A DNA stretch of 6,320 nucleotides from Myxococcales bacterium. Its GTDB lineage: Bacteria; Myxococcota; Polyangia; HGW-17; SLPX01. Below the pieces are notes generated by a model. It was given only the letters and a program-made list of their open reading frames with translations. It was not told the DNA's origin and searched no databases. Position numbers and translations under genes: made by a program. Positions 5,918 to 6,320 of this stretch are shown in pieces (position 1 is the stretch's first letter; every line of letters begins with the position of its first letter). The stretch spans positions 1 to 6,320 of the forward strand of contig SLPX01000303.1 in NCBI GenBank assembly GCA_007131745.1, given 5' to 3'.

Positions 5918-5923
5918 CTCCAA
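5918..5923 (-). promoter_or_regulatory. Shine-Dalgarno site favouring the inner start of the transglycosylase
   Basis: On the minus strand TTGGAG is followed by CACCC and ATG (5912-5910). No comparable purine-rich site precedes the outer ATG at 5960, where only translational coupling from the SPOR gene would help. Confidence 0.5.
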
Positions 5924-5967
5924 GATGCTTGGTTGGAGATTTTGAGCCTTCCGGTTTCATGAGTTTA

Positions 5968-6320
5968 TCAATGTCGTCTCATCACGTAAGCGGTCATGCG
6001 CCAGGTTTTTTCAAATTCTTCTTTTGCTCCCACGGCGTCGTCCCAGGAGGCAAAAGCACCGAGGCGGACCCTGTACCACATGCCCCTTTGAGGGATGTGA
6101 GACGAGATCATGTACGGTTTGAGACCTTTTGACTCCAGCCGCCTGACCATTGCTTCGGCCTGGGATCTTTCCTTGAAAGAGCTTACCTGGAGAGTAAATC
6201 TCTTTTGTTCAGTTCTTTTTTCTGTTGTCGAACTCTCTGAAGCGTTGTCAGTGGATTTGGTTCCGGTTCCGGCACCCTGAGTTGCCGTCGCGGTTGTTGT
6301 GGATTGGCGGTTATCGGAAT
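5968..6320 (-). CDS. SPOR-domain protein, C-terminal 116 residues (5' end beyond the right edge)
   Basis: The frame is open from the right edge to TGA at 5970-5968. Visible residues 1-38 form a Ser/Thr/Gly-rich, disordered linker typical of the stretch between a membrane anchor and a SPOR domain. Residues 40-115 form the SPOR domain, with its two half repeats: RFTLQVSSFKERSQAEAMV (40-58), followed by RRLESKGLKPYMI, and WYRVRLGAFASWDDA (81-95), followed by EEFEKTWRMTAYV. SPOR domains bind peptidoglycan glycan strands stripped of stem peptides and often direct proteins to the division site. Any catalytic or membrane part is outside the window. The stop codon lies 7 bases from the outer transglycosylase ATG, or 55 bases from the preferred inner one, so the two genes are probably cotranscribed. 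FtsN- or DedD-like proteins and lytic transglycosylases also end in SPOR domains, so the exact class is open. Confidence 0.85.
   Translation of the reverse strand, partial: SDNRQSTTTATATQGAGTGTKSTDNASESSTTEKRTEQKRFTLQVSSFKERSQAEAMVRRLESKGLKPYMISSHIPQRGMWYRVRLGAFASWDDAVGAKEEFEKTWRMTAYVMRRH

Noticed and set aside
1..6320. CRISPR array, insertion sequence, prophage or toxin-antitoxin pair
   Set aside because: No regularly spaced repeats, transposase, integrase, terminal inverted repeats or small paired genes were seen on either strand.

Overview
The window carries three complete or near-complete protein genes and the ends of two more. It most resembles a member of the Deltaproteobacteria in the old broad sense (Myxococcota, Bradymonadota, Desulfobacterota or a related candidate lineage). 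The reasons are a secreted lipoprotein with the Cys/Asp-rich 'DGxDNxxNGLxDCxDxxC' motif and P-domains, a large single-anchor transglycosylase with an AsmA-like body, a plausible sigma-54 promoter, and an AAA-like ATPase whose N-terminus matches a family common in these groups. Base composition looks roughly balanced by eye. No species can be named from the sequence alone.

Layout, left to right. (1) Positions 1-119, minus strand: the first 39 residues of an AAA-like ATPase that runs off the left edge. (2) Positions 120-746: a 627-bp divergent intergenic region. It holds an inverted repeat (181-214), a tRNA-T-arm-like fold (256-316), paired short hairpins (418-446), a candidate sigma-54 promoter (564-579) and a perfect 15-bp hairpin with a T tract (589-625). 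(3) Positions 747-2744, plus: a 665-aa secreted lipoprotein with a papain-like cysteine protease domain followed by two copies of a module made of a Cys motif and a P-domain. (4) Positions 2745-2970: an intergenic region with a strong stem-loop after the protease gene and a sigma-70-like promoter overlaid by an inverted repeat. (5) Positions 2971-3750, plus: a LOG-family nucleotide phosphoribohydrolase. (6) Positions 3747-5912 (or 5960), minus: a membrane-anchored protein with an AsmA-like region and a C-terminal GT51 peptidoglycan glycosyltransferase. Its stop codon interlocks with that of the LOG gene. (7) Positions 5968-6320, minus: the C-terminal 116 residues of a SPOR-domain protein running in from the right edge.

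How the genes work together. The SPOR and GT51 genes are on one strand and almost abut, so they are probably one transcription unit for peptidoglycan work: SPOR domains bind denuded glycan strands and GT51 enzymes polymerise lipid II. The protease is a stand-alone exported protein that may have its own regulated promoter. The LOG gene is a separate unit converging on the cell-wall genes. The most unusual things here are the protease architecture, the AsmA-GT51 fusion beside a SPOR gene, and the sigma-54-like promoter whose predicted start coincides with the foot of a perfect hairpin. No mobile element, CRISPR array, rRNA or intact tRNA was found.
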